A stretch of 64,000 nucleotides of DNA from the NCBI GenBank assembly GCA_963763475.1, contig CAVXOR010000002.1:434001-498000 (forward strand). The letters run 5' to 3'. The translations under genes and the position numbers were made by a program. The notes under the pieces were generated by a model, which worked only from the letters and a program-made list of their open reading frames with translations, was not told the DNA's origin and made no database searches. Shown piece by piece: positions 44,523-54,700 of the stretch. Numbering within the stretch: the first letter of the stretch is position 1; every line of letters starts with the position of its first letter. The stretch comes from AC-32 sp963763475 (GTDB taxonomy: Bacteria; Actinomycetota; Thermoleophilia; Gaiellales; Gaiellaceae).

Positions 44523-45550
44523 TGGCGGAGCGCCTGCTCGAGGTGAAAGGCCTCAAGGTCCGCTTCGCGACCGAGGACGGCGTCGTGCACGCGGTGGACG
44601 GCGTCGACTTCGAGCTCTCGCGCGGGCAGGTGCTGGGGATCGTCGGCGAGTCCGGCTCCGGCAAGAGCGTTACCGCGATGACTCTGCTCGGGCTCACTCG
44701 CGACAAGAACACCCGCTTCGAGGGTGAGGTCGACTACAAGGGCGACAACCTGCTCGTCATGCCCGAGTCGCGCCTGCGTGCAGTGCGCGGGAACCAGATC
44801 GCGATGATCTTCCAGGACCCGATGACGTCGCTGAACCCCGTCTACACGGTCGGTGACCAGATCGTGGAGGCGATCGTGACCCACGATCAGACGGGCAAAA
44901 GGGACGCCAAGCGCCGCGCGATCGAGCTGCTGCGCCAGGTCGGAATCCCGAACGCCCAGTCGCGCGTGGACGACTATCCGCACCAGTTCTCGGGCGGCAT
45001 GCGCCAGCGCGCGATGATCGCGATGGCGCTCTCTTGCAACCCGGACATCCTGATCGCCGACGAGCCGACCACGGCGCTCGACGTCACCATCCAGGCGCAG
45101 ATCCTCGAGCTGCTCGACCGTCTCCGCGCCGACTTCGACTCGGCCGTGATCCTGATCACGCACGACCTGGGCGTCGTCGCCGAGGTCGCCGACGAGATCC
45201 TCGTCATGTACGCGGGCCGGATCGTCGAGCGTGGCTCGAAACGGAACGTCTTCTACGACCCCCAGCACCCGTACACGTGGGGCCTGCTCGGCTCGATTCC
45301 GCGGCTCGACCGGCCCAAGCCGACGAAGCTGCACTCGATCGAGGGCACGCCGCCGTCGCTGATCAACCTGCCGCAGGGCTGCAAGTTCCGGCCGCGCTGC
45401 CCGCACAGCTTCGAGAAGTGCTTCGAGGAGCCCGAGCTGCGTAACCGCGTCGAGGACAAGGGCCATCTCGATCGCTGCTGGCTCTCGGTCGACGAGAAGC
45501 GAAGTCTCCGCGAGAGGACGATCGCCGGCGAGGAGCGCGTGGTCGCGTGA
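44522..45550 (+). CDS. Peptide ABC transporter ATPase (OppD/DppD)
   Basis: The 342-residue ATPase has Walker A GESGSGKS, Q-loop MIFQDPMTSLNP, signature QFSGGMRQRAMIA, Walker B ILIADEPTTALD and switch His in ILITHDLG. The C-terminal OppD-type extension contains a Cys cluster (QGCKFRPRCPHSFEKC ... RCW) like that of oligopeptide ATPases. It powers transport through the preceding permeases. It ends in a GTGA overlap with the OppF-like gene. Confidence 0.95.
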   Translation: MAERLLEVKGLKVRFATEDGVVHAVDGVDFELSRGQVLGIVGESGSGKSVTAMTLLGLTRDKNTRFEGEVDYKGDNLLVMPESRLRAVRGNQIAMIFQDPMTSLNPVYTVGDQIVEAIVTHDQTGKRDAKRRAIELLRQVGIPNAQSRVDDYPHQFSGGMRQRAMIAMALSCNPDILIADEPTTALDVTIQAQILELLDRLRADFDSAVILITHDLGVVAEVADEILVMYAGRIVERGSKRNVFYDPQHPYTWGLLGSIPRLDRPKPTKLHSIEGTPPSLINLPQGCKFRPRCPHSFEKCFEEPELRNRVEDKGHLDRCWLSVDEKRSLRERTIAGEERVVA

Positions 45551-46698
45551 GCGAGCCGCAGACGCAGAACGGCGCGCTCGTCCAGGTTCAGAGCCTGAAG
45601 AAGTACTTTCCGATCCGGAAGGGCGTGCTCTCCCGCGAGGTCGCGCGCGTGCACGCCGTGGACGACGTCACGCTCAGCGTCGCCGAGGGCGAGACGCTCG
45701 GCCTCGTCGGCGAGTCCGGCTGCGGCAAGTCGACGCTCGGCCGCTGCATCGTCCGCCTGCTCGAGCCCACTGCCGGCGACGTCGTCTTCGACGGCAAGTC
45801 GATCGGAACGCTCGGCGCCCGCAAGCTGCGGCCGCTGCGCCGCGAGATGCAGATGATCTTTCAGGACCCGTACGCGAGCCTGAACCCGCGCAAGCGCGTC
45901 GGCACGATCATCAGCGACCCGATGCGGATCCACGGGATCGGCGACCGCAAGGAGCGCAAGGAGAAGGTCGAGGACCTGCTGCGCGTGGTCGGCCTCTCGC
46001 CCGAGCACTACAACCGCTTCCCGCACGAGTTCTCCGGTGGCCAGCGCCAGCGCATCGGTGTCGCCCGCGCGCTCGCCCTGCGCCCGAAGCTGATCGTCGC
46101 CGACGAGCCCGTCTCGGCACTCGACGTCTCGATCCAGGCGCAGATGGTGAACCTGCTCGAGGAGCTTCAGGATGAGTTCCGCCTGACCTACCTCTTCATC
46201 GCGCACGATCTCGGCGTCGTCCGCCACGTCTCCGATCGGATCGCGGTCATGTACCTCGGGAAGCTGGTCGAGCTCTCGCCGGCCGAGGAGCTCTACTCAC
46301 GGCCGATCATGCCCTACACCGAGGCGCTGCTCTCGGCCGTGCCCGTACCCGATCCCGACCTGGCCGAGAAGCGCGAGCGGATCGTGCTCGAAGGCGACGT
46401 GCCGAGCCCGATCAACCCGCCGAGCGGCTGCCGCTTCCACCCGCGCTGCCGCTACGCGACCGAGATCTGCTCGCAGGTCGAGCCGCCGCTCGTGGACTAC
46501 GGCAACGGCCATCTGGCGGCTTGTCACCATCCGCTCAATGTGGACAAGGAGACGCTCTCGCGCGTGCAGGCCTCACCTGCACACACGCCGGAAGCCGCCG
46601 ATTCAAGCGCTTTGCCGCAGGATCCGGGCAAGGAACACTCCGCATCCGGTGCCTCGACCGGACGGTCATCCCTGAAACGGGGTAAGACCTCGCGCTAA
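45547..46698 (+). CDS. Peptide ABC transporter ATPase (OppF/DppF)
   Basis: The 383-residue partner ATPase has the OppF N-terminus (LKKYFPIRKGVL), Walker A GESGCGKST, signature EFSGGQRQRIGVARAL, Walker B LIVADEPVSALD, the H-loop LFIAHDLG, and a C-terminal Cys cluster (SGCRFHPRCRYATEIC). A low-complexity Ser/Lys tail of about 40 residues beyond the cluster is poorly conserved. Together with OppD it forms the heterodimeric motor, and may also serve the cluster 1 permeases. Confidence 0.95.
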   Translation: MSEPQTQNGALVQVQSLKKYFPIRKGVLSREVARVHAVDDVTLSVAEGETLGLVGESGCGKSTLGRCIVRLLEPTAGDVVFDGKSIGTLGARKLRPLRREMQMIFQDPYASLNPRKRVGTIISDPMRIHGIGDRKERKEKVEDLLRVVGLSPEHYNRFPHEFSGGQRQRIGVARALALRPKLIVADEPVSALDVSIQAQMVNLLEELQDEFRLTYLFIAHDLGVVRHVSDRIAVMYLGKLVELSPAEELYSRPIMPYTEALLSAVPVPDPDLAEKRERIVLEGDVPSPINPPSGCRFHPRCRYATEICSQVEPPLVDYGNGHLAACHHPLNVDKETLSRVQASPAHTPEAADSSALPQDPGKEHSASGASTGRSSLKRGKTSR

Positions 46699-46730
46699 AG
46701 AGGGATAGGTCCAAGGCCGATAGGCCTCTC

Positions 46731-47066
46731 GTGGACGCTGCTGAGCGCAAGGAGATCTTGTCCCGCTACGTCGACCACAGCCGTCGCTTCGACGCGGTGG
46801 CCAAGCGGCGCGGCACCAACTCGGCCGGCGCCGAGGTCATCCCGTTCTCCGGCCCCCTGCAGGAGCTCGAGCAGGAGCCGACGGCGCGGGAGATCGAGGT
46901 GCTGCAGCTGATCTCCGACGGCCTCGTCAATCGTGAGATCGGCGTCCGCCTCTTCCTCTCGGAGGAGACGGTCAAGTCGCACGTGCGCCACCTGCTGGCC
47001 AAGCTGCAAGCCCGCTCGAGGGCCCATGCAGTGGCCGTGGGCTTCAGGCGCGGCCTGATCGCCTAG
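46731..47066 (+). CDS. Small LuxR-type HTH regulator without receiver
   Basis: The 111-residue protein has a ~50-residue N-terminal helical/linker region and a complete GerE/LuxR HTH (about 48-105): PTAREIEVLQLISDGLVNREIGVRLFLSEETVKSHVRHLLAKL. No receiver, PAS or ATPase domain is present, so activity may be controlled by abundance or a partner. It begins with GTG 32 bases after the transporter operon and may be co-transcribed with it. Confidence 0.85.
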   Translation: MDAAERKEILSRYVDHSRRFDAVAKRRGTNSAGAEVIPFSGPLQELEQEPTAREIEVLQLISDGLVNREIGVRLFLSEETVKSHVRHLLAKLQARSRAHAVAVGFRRGLIA

Positions 47067-47144
47067 CAGTTACAACGCACAAAGACAGACCGGACGTCTT
47101 CGACGCCGGTTTCCACACCCCTGTGGAAATCCCTCAACAGGGGG

Positions 47145-48761
47145 ATGTGGATGCTCTGGGGAAAACGGAAGCTACGACCCGTCGTGGGTCGAGACAACCG
47201 CTACCAAATCCTGAGCCCGCCCGCGATTGCAGTTCGCGAGTCGAGCGTTCCCAGCGCACCCCGGAGTCGGGATCGCATTTCTCCTCCTTCAGAGGGACTA
47301 ACGGCAATTCCGGAACCTATCACCCTAAAGGGTGACTTACAAGAGTGGATTCGGCGTGCACTCAGCCGTTTTTTTGGTTTTGAGGGATCGTCTCCAGGAA
47401 CTCATGATTGGTGGCTTGTTGCGTATGTGGCAGCCGTTGCGCTCCTCGCAAGCGCGGTCGTTGTAGCCCTCCTTCTCGAAACCCCTGCCAGGATTTCCGG
47501 GGCTGTGGTCGGTGGCGTCGCGGCACTGGCAGCCGCCGCACTTCTTGCTGAACTCCAGAGCGTGCGCCTCAGCCCACAAGCGGAAGTCTCGGTTTCGACA
47601 CTTCCGATCGTCTTGGCGGCTGTGTTGTACGGGCCCCTCGCAGCGGTGTGCGTCAGCGCCGCAAGTCTCCTGCCGACGCTTAGGCCTCCATACGCTCGCT
47701 GGCTGAGTTGGACGTCAACGCGCGCGCTTGCTGCCACCGCAGCGGGTGTTACTGCTTACTTGATCGACCCTTCGCGGTCTCGGGGAATCGCGACAATTGT
47801 GGTTGCCGTCTGCGCGGCAACCGTGGCTGAGAACGTTGCGAACTTGGGTCTAGGGTGTCTGCTCGGCAGACTGCGGGGGTTGACACTTCGCGAACTGGCC
47901 AGCCTGGCCAGCCCCATTTTTATCGCGGTCCCACTGTACGTACCCGTCACGGCGATGCTGGTCTTCTCGTATCGGGTCGTCTCGCCGTGGAGTGTTGCGC
48001 TGTTTTTGTTTCCGGCTCTAGTCGCGCAGAAGCTCTTCCTGCTGTACCAGGAGCAACGCCAGACCTCGCGCGAGCTAGCGAGCGCGATGGCCAGCAAGGA
48101 GCGCGCAAACCTTTCGTTTGCGGCGGCCCTCGTGGCGACACTCGACGCCCGCGACAGGTACACGGCCGGCCATTCCGCCGCTGTTGCCACCTATGCACGA
48201 GACATCACTATCCGACTCGGGCTGTCTGCTGATCGCCAACAACTCGCTCACCTTGCTGGACTTGTGCATGACATTGGAAAGATCGGGCTTCCTCCCGGAC
48301 TCCTAGAGAAGGTAGGCCCGCTCACTCTCAATGAGAGACGCCAGATGGAGGCCCATCCGGCTATCGGCGAGCGCATTTTGAGGAATGTCGAAGGCTACGA
48401 AGAGATTGCTGACGTAGTACGTCACCACCACGAGCGCGTGGATGGCCAGGGCTACCCCGATGGTCTTTCGGTGAGTGAGATCCCCCTCCTCGCACGCGTA
48501 CTCGCCGTTGCGGACGCCTACGACGCAATGACCTCTGACAGACCGTATCGAGATGCGATGTCGTCGGACGTCGCCCGCCTCCGCCTGGCTCAAGGTGTCG
48601 GGACGCAGTTCGATACTGCGGTCGTAGCGGCGTTTGAGGCAATCCTTGCCAACGCACCTGAGAGCTACCCCGCTGACGCGAGTGACACGTCGCTGTCTCC
48701 CGCGGAATCCGTAGTGCCAGATGCATCGGCGCCAGTCCGCTTGCGAGTTATCGCTTCTTGA
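47145..48761 (+). CDS. Membrane-anchored HD-GYP phosphodiesterase
   Basis: The 538-residue protein has six to eight N-terminal transmembrane helices (about 90-290, a MASE-like unit) and a C-terminal HD-GYP domain. HD-GYP motifs are TAGHSAAVATYARDI, LVHDIGKIGLPPGLL, HPAIGERIL, HHHERVDGQGYPDGL and ADAYDAMTSDRPYR. It is predicted to hydrolyse c-di-GMP. The HHExxDGxGYP site is intact. The N-terminal 80 residues look poorly coding, so the start may be later than the ATG at 47145. Codon use is less GC-biased than its neighbours. It converges on the MalT-like gene with a 14-base overlap. Confidence 0.9.
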   Translation: MWMLWGKRKLRPVVGRDNRYQILSPPAIAVRESSVPSAPRSRDRISPPSEGLTAIPEPITLKGDLQEWIRRALSRFFGFEGSSPGTHDWWLVAYVAAVALLASAVVVALLLETPARISGAVVGGVAALAAAALLAELQSVRLSPQAEVSVSTLPIVLAAVLYGPLAAVCVSAASLLPTLRPPYARWLSWTSTRALAATAAGVTAYLIDPSRSRGIATIVVAVCAATVAENVANLGLGCLLGRLRGLTLRELASLASPIFIAVPLYVPVTAMLVFSYRVVSPWSVALFLFPALVAQKLFLLYQEQRQTSRELASAMASKERANLSFAAALVATLDARDRYTAGHSAAVATYARDITIRLGLSADRQQLAHLAGLVHDIGKIGLPPGLLEKVGPLTLNERRQMEAHPAIGERILRNVEGYEEIADVVRHHHERVDGQGYPDGLSVSEIPLLARVLAVADAYDAMTSDRPYRDAMSSDVARLRLAQGVGTQFDTAVVAAFEAILANAPESYPADASDTSLSPAESVVPDASAPVRLRVIAS

Positions 48762-51273
48762 CAGCCTGAATCGCAGCCTCCGTCCGAGTCCTCACGCCTA
48801 GCTTGCGCAAAATGTGACGAACGTGAACTTTGACCGTGGTCTCGGCTATGAAGAGCGCTTTGGCAATCTCGCGGTTCGTCTTGCCTTGACCGATCAATAC
48901 AAAGACCTCTCGTTCGCGCGGTGTGAGAGTCTCGGACCCGAGCGGCGAAGGAAGCCTCTGAGCCGCGCCGCCCCGCGCGTCAGGCCCAAGCACTTCCCAT
49001 AGCTGTTGTCGTAACGCCGGCACGCGGTTTAGAGCCTGTGCGAGCCGTGGTTCTAATCTAAAGGTCAAGACGAACGGATCCAGTATCCCTTTTGACGAAT
49101 ACTCCGAGAACGCTGTAGCGAGGAACGTCGACGAGATGTTCTCTCGGTCCAATTCGAGCAATGCGGCTACACAGCTATTTAGTGCGATGGCTTCGTTTTC
49201 TCTGCTTACCTCGCGTGCTTCCTCAAGCAGGTGAATGGCCTCGCGGGTGTCTCCCGTCATTCCGCGAATGAGCGCCCGTAGCGACAAGATCTCGGAATAC
49301 TGTCCACTCGACGTAAGTTGCGTGAATGGGCTATCCACAGCGGCTGCCGCAGACGCCACGTCGCGATTGAGCAGGTGGGCGCGACAACGGAGAGCTCGCT
49401 CATTCATCTGTAGGTAGGCGTCCGCCGTTTGACGAGCGACCGTCTCAACGGCACTTAGCAAAGCGAACGCGTCGGCATAGCGGCCAAGACCCGTGTAGAT
49501 CGCGGAACGCGTCAGATAGACATGGGCACGCGCGAAAGTGAGGTCGAACGCATCGGCCTCTTTGAGCGCGATATCAGAGACAGCCAGCGCTTCATCGTAG
49601 GCTGCTGACAGTCGGAGCGCGCCTGCATAGACGTGCCAAAACGATATTCGAATGACAGGATCGGTCGCCTCTGCTGCCACCGCCGCCGCGGCCTCGGCTC
49701 CGGTCAATCCACGGTAGGCAGAACCCATTCGCATTCCAAAATGAAGGCGGCCGTTCTGAAGCCTGAGGACATCCTCTGGATGTGACCGACCAAGAGCTTC
49801 GAGGTCAGCCAATAGCGATTCCGCTGCGTCGTCTTCCTGCTCGACCGCGGACAAGAACAATCCCCATTGCGCGTCGCGTTTGTCGATTTGTGTCGTCGCA
49901 AGCTCACGAGCTTTAGTGAAGTTGGTAACGGCGCTCGCGAGGTCGTCACAGAAGTACGCACTTTGACCGGCTCGGCAATACGCCTTCGTTGCGAGTGAGG
50001 GCTTGGCCATCAGCTCGACGCCCGCCACTTCAGACAGGCTCTTGGATCTTTCGTGCTTGCCTTCTCGAAAGGCCACCTCGGCCTCCGCTAGCACCAGAAC
50101 TGGTGCAGACAGCCCGGCAGCGCGGGCAGTGCGCACCATCGTGGTGATCATCGACAGGGAGCTGCGGCCCAAGAGGTCATACAAGGCAGCTTCGATGACG
50201 CCCGCTAAGAGATCAGTTGCGTCAAAGGCAACAGACACCTCGAACGCGTTCTCCCACTCCCTCTCATCGAGCATCACCCCAACTGCTCGCGAGATTGTCC
50301 GCTCGAGTAGACCAGGGTCTGAGTTGCGCAGCTTGCGGAGCAAGAAGCTCCGGAGCAGTGGATGGAGGCGATATGAGCCTGAATCACCCTCTGCGAGGAA
50401 TCCCACACGGAGACCCTCAGCGATCACTTGTTCGCTTTTCTCTGCAAGGACAATTCTCGCTCGTTCTTGCGAGACTGAGAGAAAGAGTCCCAGAGTTGCC
50501 AGGTCATCGCGAAGCGCCGGATCAAGCGTCGCGTAGAGCTCGTCGGCTATGTAGGCATGGAGCTCAGGCGGCAGTGCGCCTCGAGCAAGCCGCGGGGACT
50601 CTTGCGTGAAGGCGGCCAGGCCGATCACCGCTGGCCACCCATCTGCGATCTCAATCACCTGCGTGGCGTCATGACCGAGATGTCTTAGCACCTCACCTGC
50701 CTCTTCATCATTCATCGAGAGTGCAGATCTTTCGATCTCGAATACGTCGACGTAAACGATGTCCCGAGGCGTGCACCACGCCGGACGTTTCCTGGTGGTC
50801 AGGAGAAGCCGCAGCTGTTCAAGAGAACGGATGCGGTCGATGAGCTGTTCCGCCTCGGGCGAGAGTTGGTCATAGTCATCAATCGCTAGCCACGCGGTTG
50901 ACGGGAACTTGGCCAAGTCTGCTGCCAAGAATTCAGCCGCCTGACCAAAATCGTCCGGCTTTCGCGGGGCAAGCAACCACTGGCGAAAGTGTTGTCCGAT
51001 GCCCTCGCTGACAGCCGAGGCAGCTTCGAGAAGACCTATGCCGACCGCTGCGATGTCAGTGCCGGTTCGCGCCGAATACCAGGTGTGTGGTTTGTCGGCA
51101 AGCCATTGCCGAGCTAGAGTCGACTTCCCGTATCCGGCCGGTGCGACGAGCATGATCACTCGCGCCGTCGTCTCGTCGAGTAGGCGCGTCAACCGCGGCC
51201 GCTCGATGATGTGGCGGTTCGCGACTGAAGTTGCCTGTTCTTGAAGTTCCGTCATCTCGAACGGGCGCCGCAT
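48748..51273 (-). CDS. MalT-like LuxR family ATPase regulator (LAL type)
   Basis: The 841-residue STAND regulator has the Walker A APAGYGKST (residues 44-52) and Walker B-like WLAIDDYDQL. NB-ARC-type helical domains, a long TPR-like middle region and a C-terminal LuxR HTH (LTPREREVFVLIGQGKTNREIAKALFIAETTVKVHVRHILRKLG) follow. Such proteins switch on transcription when a small inducer and ATP promote oligomerisation; here the inducer is unknown. ATG 51273 or ATG 51255 could be the start. Base composition is more AT-rich than the flanking genes, like the HD-GYP gene it overlaps. Confidence 0.92.
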   Translation of the reverse strand: MRRPFEMTELQEQATSVANRHIIERPRLTRLLDETTARVIMLVAPAGYGKSTLARQWLADKPHTWYSARTGTDIAAVGIGLLEAASAVSEGIGQHFRQWLLAPRKPDDFGQAAEFLAADLAKFPSTAWLAIDDYDQLSPEAEQLIDRIRSLEQLRLLLTTRKRPAWCTPRDIVYVDVFEIERSALSMNDEEAGEVLRHLGHDATQVIEIADGWPAVIGLAAFTQESPRLARGALPPELHAYIADELYATLDPALRDDLATLGLFLSVSQERARIVLAEKSEQVIAEGLRVGFLAEGDSGSYRLHPLLRSFLLRKLRNSDPGLLERTISRAVGVMLDEREWENAFEVSVAFDATDLLAGVIEAALYDLLGRSSLSMITTMVRTARAAGLSAPVLVLAEAEVAFREGKHERSKSLSEVAGVELMAKPSLATKAYCRAGQSAYFCDDLASAVTNFTKARELATTQIDKRDAQWGLFLSAVEQEDDAAESLLADLEALGRSHPEDVLRLQNGRLHFGMRMGSAYRGLTGAEAAAAVAAEATDPVIRISFWHVYAGALRLSAAYDEALAVSDIALKEADAFDLTFARAHVYLTRSAIYTGLGRYADAFALLSAVETVARQTADAYLQMNERALRCRAHLLNRDVASAAAAVDSPFTQLTSSGQYSEILSLRALIRGMTGDTREAIHLLEEAREVSRENEAIALNSCVAALLELDRENISSTFLATAFSEYSSKGILDPFVLTFRLEPRLAQALNRVPALRQQLWEVLGPDARGGAAQRLPSPLGSETLTPREREVFVLIGQGKTNREIAKALFIAETTVKVHVRHILRKLGVRTRTEAAIQAVKKR

Positions 51274-51331
51274 CCCGCGCGCACAAGCCTAGACTTCTAG
51301 TTCGCCCTAGCCAAGATGTCCGCGAAAGACG

Positions 51332-51365
51332 CCGCGCCTACGACCCAGGTAGGCCGTAGGCGCGG
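51332..51365 (-). terminator. Hairpin between two LuxR-type genes
   Basis: CCGCGCCTACG (51332-51342) and CGTAGGCGCGG (51355-51365) form a perfect 11-bp stem with a 12-base loop, 7 bases after the stop of the 88-aa gene on the minus strand. It could terminate that gene and insulate the MalT-like gene; no T-run is present. Confidence 0.55.
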
Positions 51366-51371
51366 GTGCCG

Positions 51372-51638
51372 TCAGTCCCCCGGAGCGGGTGGTCCTGCTC
51401 CGAGGCCTTTTGAGAGGGGATCGCGGCCGGTGAGCGTTCGGTATGCGCTCGGAATCTGGCGACGCCTCGCGCAACCGAGCTTCTGCCGAAGTACGTCGGA
51501 GTGGGCCTTGGCGGTTCTCGGCGAGATGCCGAGTCGCTGTGCGACCTCCTCGTTCGAGCACCCGGCGGCGATCAGTTCGATCACCTGAAGCTGCCGATCC
51601 GTGATTGCCGGCGGTCCCTCATGCAGGACTGTGACCAT
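51372..51638 (-). CDS. LuxR-HTH-only small regulator
   Basis: The 88-residue protein is little more than a GerE HTH (residues 13-62): ITDRQLQVIELIAAGCSNEEVAQRLGISPRTAKAHSDVLRQKLG, with a Pro/Gly-rich tail. It has no sensor part. It is divergent from the cyclase/ATPase gene that starts 147 bases away, and could control that gene or the MalT-like gene next to it. Confidence 0.82.
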   Translation of the reverse strand: MVTVLHEGPPAITDRQLQVIELIAAGCSNEEVAQRLGISPRTAKAHSDVLRQKLGCARRRQIPSAYRTLTGRDPLSKGLGAGPPAPGD

Positions 51639-51784
51639 GCGGGCGACGCTACCAACGCGTTTCGCGCCCGCCTATTGGTCGGACGGCGTGTCTTGCGACC
51701 TACGCCTAAGGGCGTACTCCGGCGCTCTGAGGCACCTTCGGTGCGCCAGTAGAAGCTTCGAAGGCGCCGCTTTACGCTAGGCGC

Positions 51785-54700
51785 ATGCTTTGTCCCAACT
51801 GCTCCGCCGAGAATCCGTCGAGCGCGCGGTTCTGCATGGCCTGTGCGGCGCCGCTCGCGGCGGTTGCTTTCGCCGGCCGCGAGGAGCGCAAGGTCGTCAC
51901 CGTTCTCTTTGCCGACCTCGTCGGGTTCACCGCTCGCGCCGAGCAGCTCGACCCCGAGGACGTTCGTGCGGTGCTCGCGCCCTACCACGCGCACCTGCGC
52001 TCCGAGCTCGAGCGCTTCGGCGGCACCGTCGAGAAGTTCATCGGCGACGCGGTGATGGCGCTGTTCGGCGCGCCGGTCGCGCACGAGGACGACCCGGAGC
52101 GGGCGGTGCGCGCAGCCCTCGACATCCGCGACTGGGTTCGCGAGCAGGAGGAGCTGCAGCTGCGGATTGCGATCAGCACCGGCGAGGCGCTCATCTCGCT
52201 CGGAGCACGCGCCGCCGAAGGCGAGGGCATGGCCGCCGGCGACGTCGTCAACACCGCGGCGCGGCTGCAGTCGGCCGCGCCCGTCAACGGAATTCTCGTC
52301 GGCGAGACGACCTACCGCGCGACGAGCCAGGAGATCGAGTACCGCGAGGCCGAGCCCGTCGTCGCCAAGGGCAAGACCGAGCCGATCCGCGTCTGGGAGG
52401 CGCTCGAGGCCCGCGCGCGGTTCGGCGTCGACCTCGGCGAGGCGAAGGCGCCCCTCGTCGGCCGCGTGCGGGAGCTCGACCGGCTGCGCGACGCGCTCGA
52501 CGTCGCCCGCCGGCAGCGCCAGCTGCAGCTCGTGACGCTCGTGGGCGTCCCCGGGATCGGCAAGTCGCGGCTCGTGCACGAGCTCTTCAAGGCGGTCGAG
52601 GCCGAGCCGGACTTCACCACCTGGCGGCAGGGCCGGTCGCTCCCGTACGGCGAGGGCGTCAGCTTCTGGGCGCTGGCCGAGATCGTGAAGGCGCAGGCGG
52701 GGATCCTCGAGTCCGACTCCGAAGCGGACGTCTCGGCCAAGCTCGCGGCCGCGGTTGCTGAAGTTGCGGCCGACGCGAACGAAGCCGACTGGATGGGCTC
52801 GCGGCTGCGCGGCCTCGTCGGACTTCAGGCCGAGGACGAGTCGAGCGTGCACCAGACCGAGCGCTTCTCGGCCTGGCGTACGTTCATCGAAGCCCTCGCG
52901 GACGACCGCCCGCTCGTGCTCGTGTTCGAGGACCTGCACTGGGCTGACGACGGGTTGCTCGACTTCGTCGACCAGCTCGTGGAGTGGGCGCGGTCCGCCC
53001 CAATTCTCGTGCTCTGCACGGCGCGGCCCGAACTGCTCGAGCGGCGGCCCGAGTGGGGCGGCGGAAAGGCGAACGCCTCCACGATCTCGCTGCCGCCGCT
53101 CGAGGACGACGAGACGGCAAAGCTCTTCGCGGTGCTCCTCCAACGCGCAGTGCTGCCGGCGGAGACCCAGGCAGAGCTTCTCGGCAGAGCAGCCGGGAAC
53201 CCGCTCTATGCCGAGCAGTACGCCCGGATGCTTGCGGAGTCGGACGGCAACGCCGAGCTTGCGCTGCCCGAGACCGTGCAGGGGATCATCGCCGCTCGCC
53301 TCGACGGGCTCTCGGATCGAGAGAAGACGCTGCTGCAGGACGCTTCGGTGGTCGGGAAGGTCTTCTGGCTCGGCTCGGTGCTCTCGATCGGCCGCGGCGA
53401 ACGCGGTGCGGCCGAGGAGGCGTTGCGCGCGCTCGGCCGCAAGGAGCTCGTGCAGCGTGCCCGCCGATCGTCGGTCGAGGGCGAGCAGGAGTACGCGTTC
53501 GAGCACCTTCTCGTGCGAGACGTCGCCTATGGGCAGATCCCGCGCGCGGCGCGTGCCGACAAGCACCGCGCCGCCGCCTTGTGGGTCGAGGAGCTCGGCC
53601 GCCCGGAGGACCACGCGGAGATGCTCGCGTCGCACTACTCGCGCGCGCTCGAGTACGCCCGTGCGTCCGGGCAGGAGTCAGGCCCGCTCGTCGAGCGCGC
53701 GCGTCAGGCACTGCGCGAGGCCGGCGAGCGTGCGGCGTCGCTCCAGGCTTGGCCTGCGGCGGTCCGCTTCTACGGCGAAGCCCTCGAGCTCTGGCCAGAG
53801 GACGATCCGCAGCTAGCGCAGGTTCGCTTAGCGTGCGGTCGAGCGCAGTTCTCCGTGGACGGCACGGGCCTCGAGCTCGTGAACGCAGGCGTCGACGGCC
53901 TAGCCGACGGCGGAGACCCCGAGGCGGCCGCCGGCGCAGCGGTGATCGCGGCGCGCATCCACTGGATGGTGGGTGACGTCGAGCGGCACGACGTGTACCT
54001 CCAGCGCGCCCTCGACCTCGTTGGCGATGTGGACGACTCGCCCGCAAGGGTCGCCGCGATGACGATGGTCGTCGCGAAGGTCGGGTTCGACGGCGGCTAC
54101 CAGGCAGGGCTCGAGGTGGCGAACGAGGTGCTGCCGGATGCCGAGCGGCTCGGTCTCGACGAGGAGCGAGTCCGGCTCCTCAACCTTCGCGGAGACGCGC
54201 GGGCCGCGCTCGGTGACGACGGTGGATTCGACGACCTCGCGCAGTCGATCGAGCTCGCGTCTCAGACGCACGCGTTCGAGCATCTCCACTCGGCCCTGAA
54301 CAACCTGATGGCCCGACAGATCGGCCGTGGCTGGCTCGAGCAGGCGCAGGAGACGCTCGACGAGATGAAACTGAACCTCGAGCGGCATCCCGCAGATGCG
54401 GAGCGCCGCTGGATAAACGCTGTCGAGGCCGAAATCAGCTACACGAGCGGACATTGGCGGGAGGCGTTGTCGATGCTGGACGCGTTCATCGCCGAGTCGG
54501 AGGCTCAGTCGCCGCACTATCTCGACTCAGTGGCCCACAACCTTCGCGCTGCGATTCGGCGTGGCCGGGGTGAGCGCGACCGCGCGGTCCAAGACTCAGC
54601 GAAGGGGCTCGAGGAGGCGCATCGCACCGGCGAGGCGCAGCTCGTCGGCTTGGCGCTGGTCGGGAGTGCAGTCACGCTGCTCGACGAAGGCAGTTCGCAG

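Noticed and set aside
51581..53635. A 684-codon minus-strand open frame opposite the cyclase gene
   Set aside because: Its composition (Arg/Leu/Glu-rich) is that of reverse-complement coding sequence; the plus strand encodes the cyclase with all catalytic residues.
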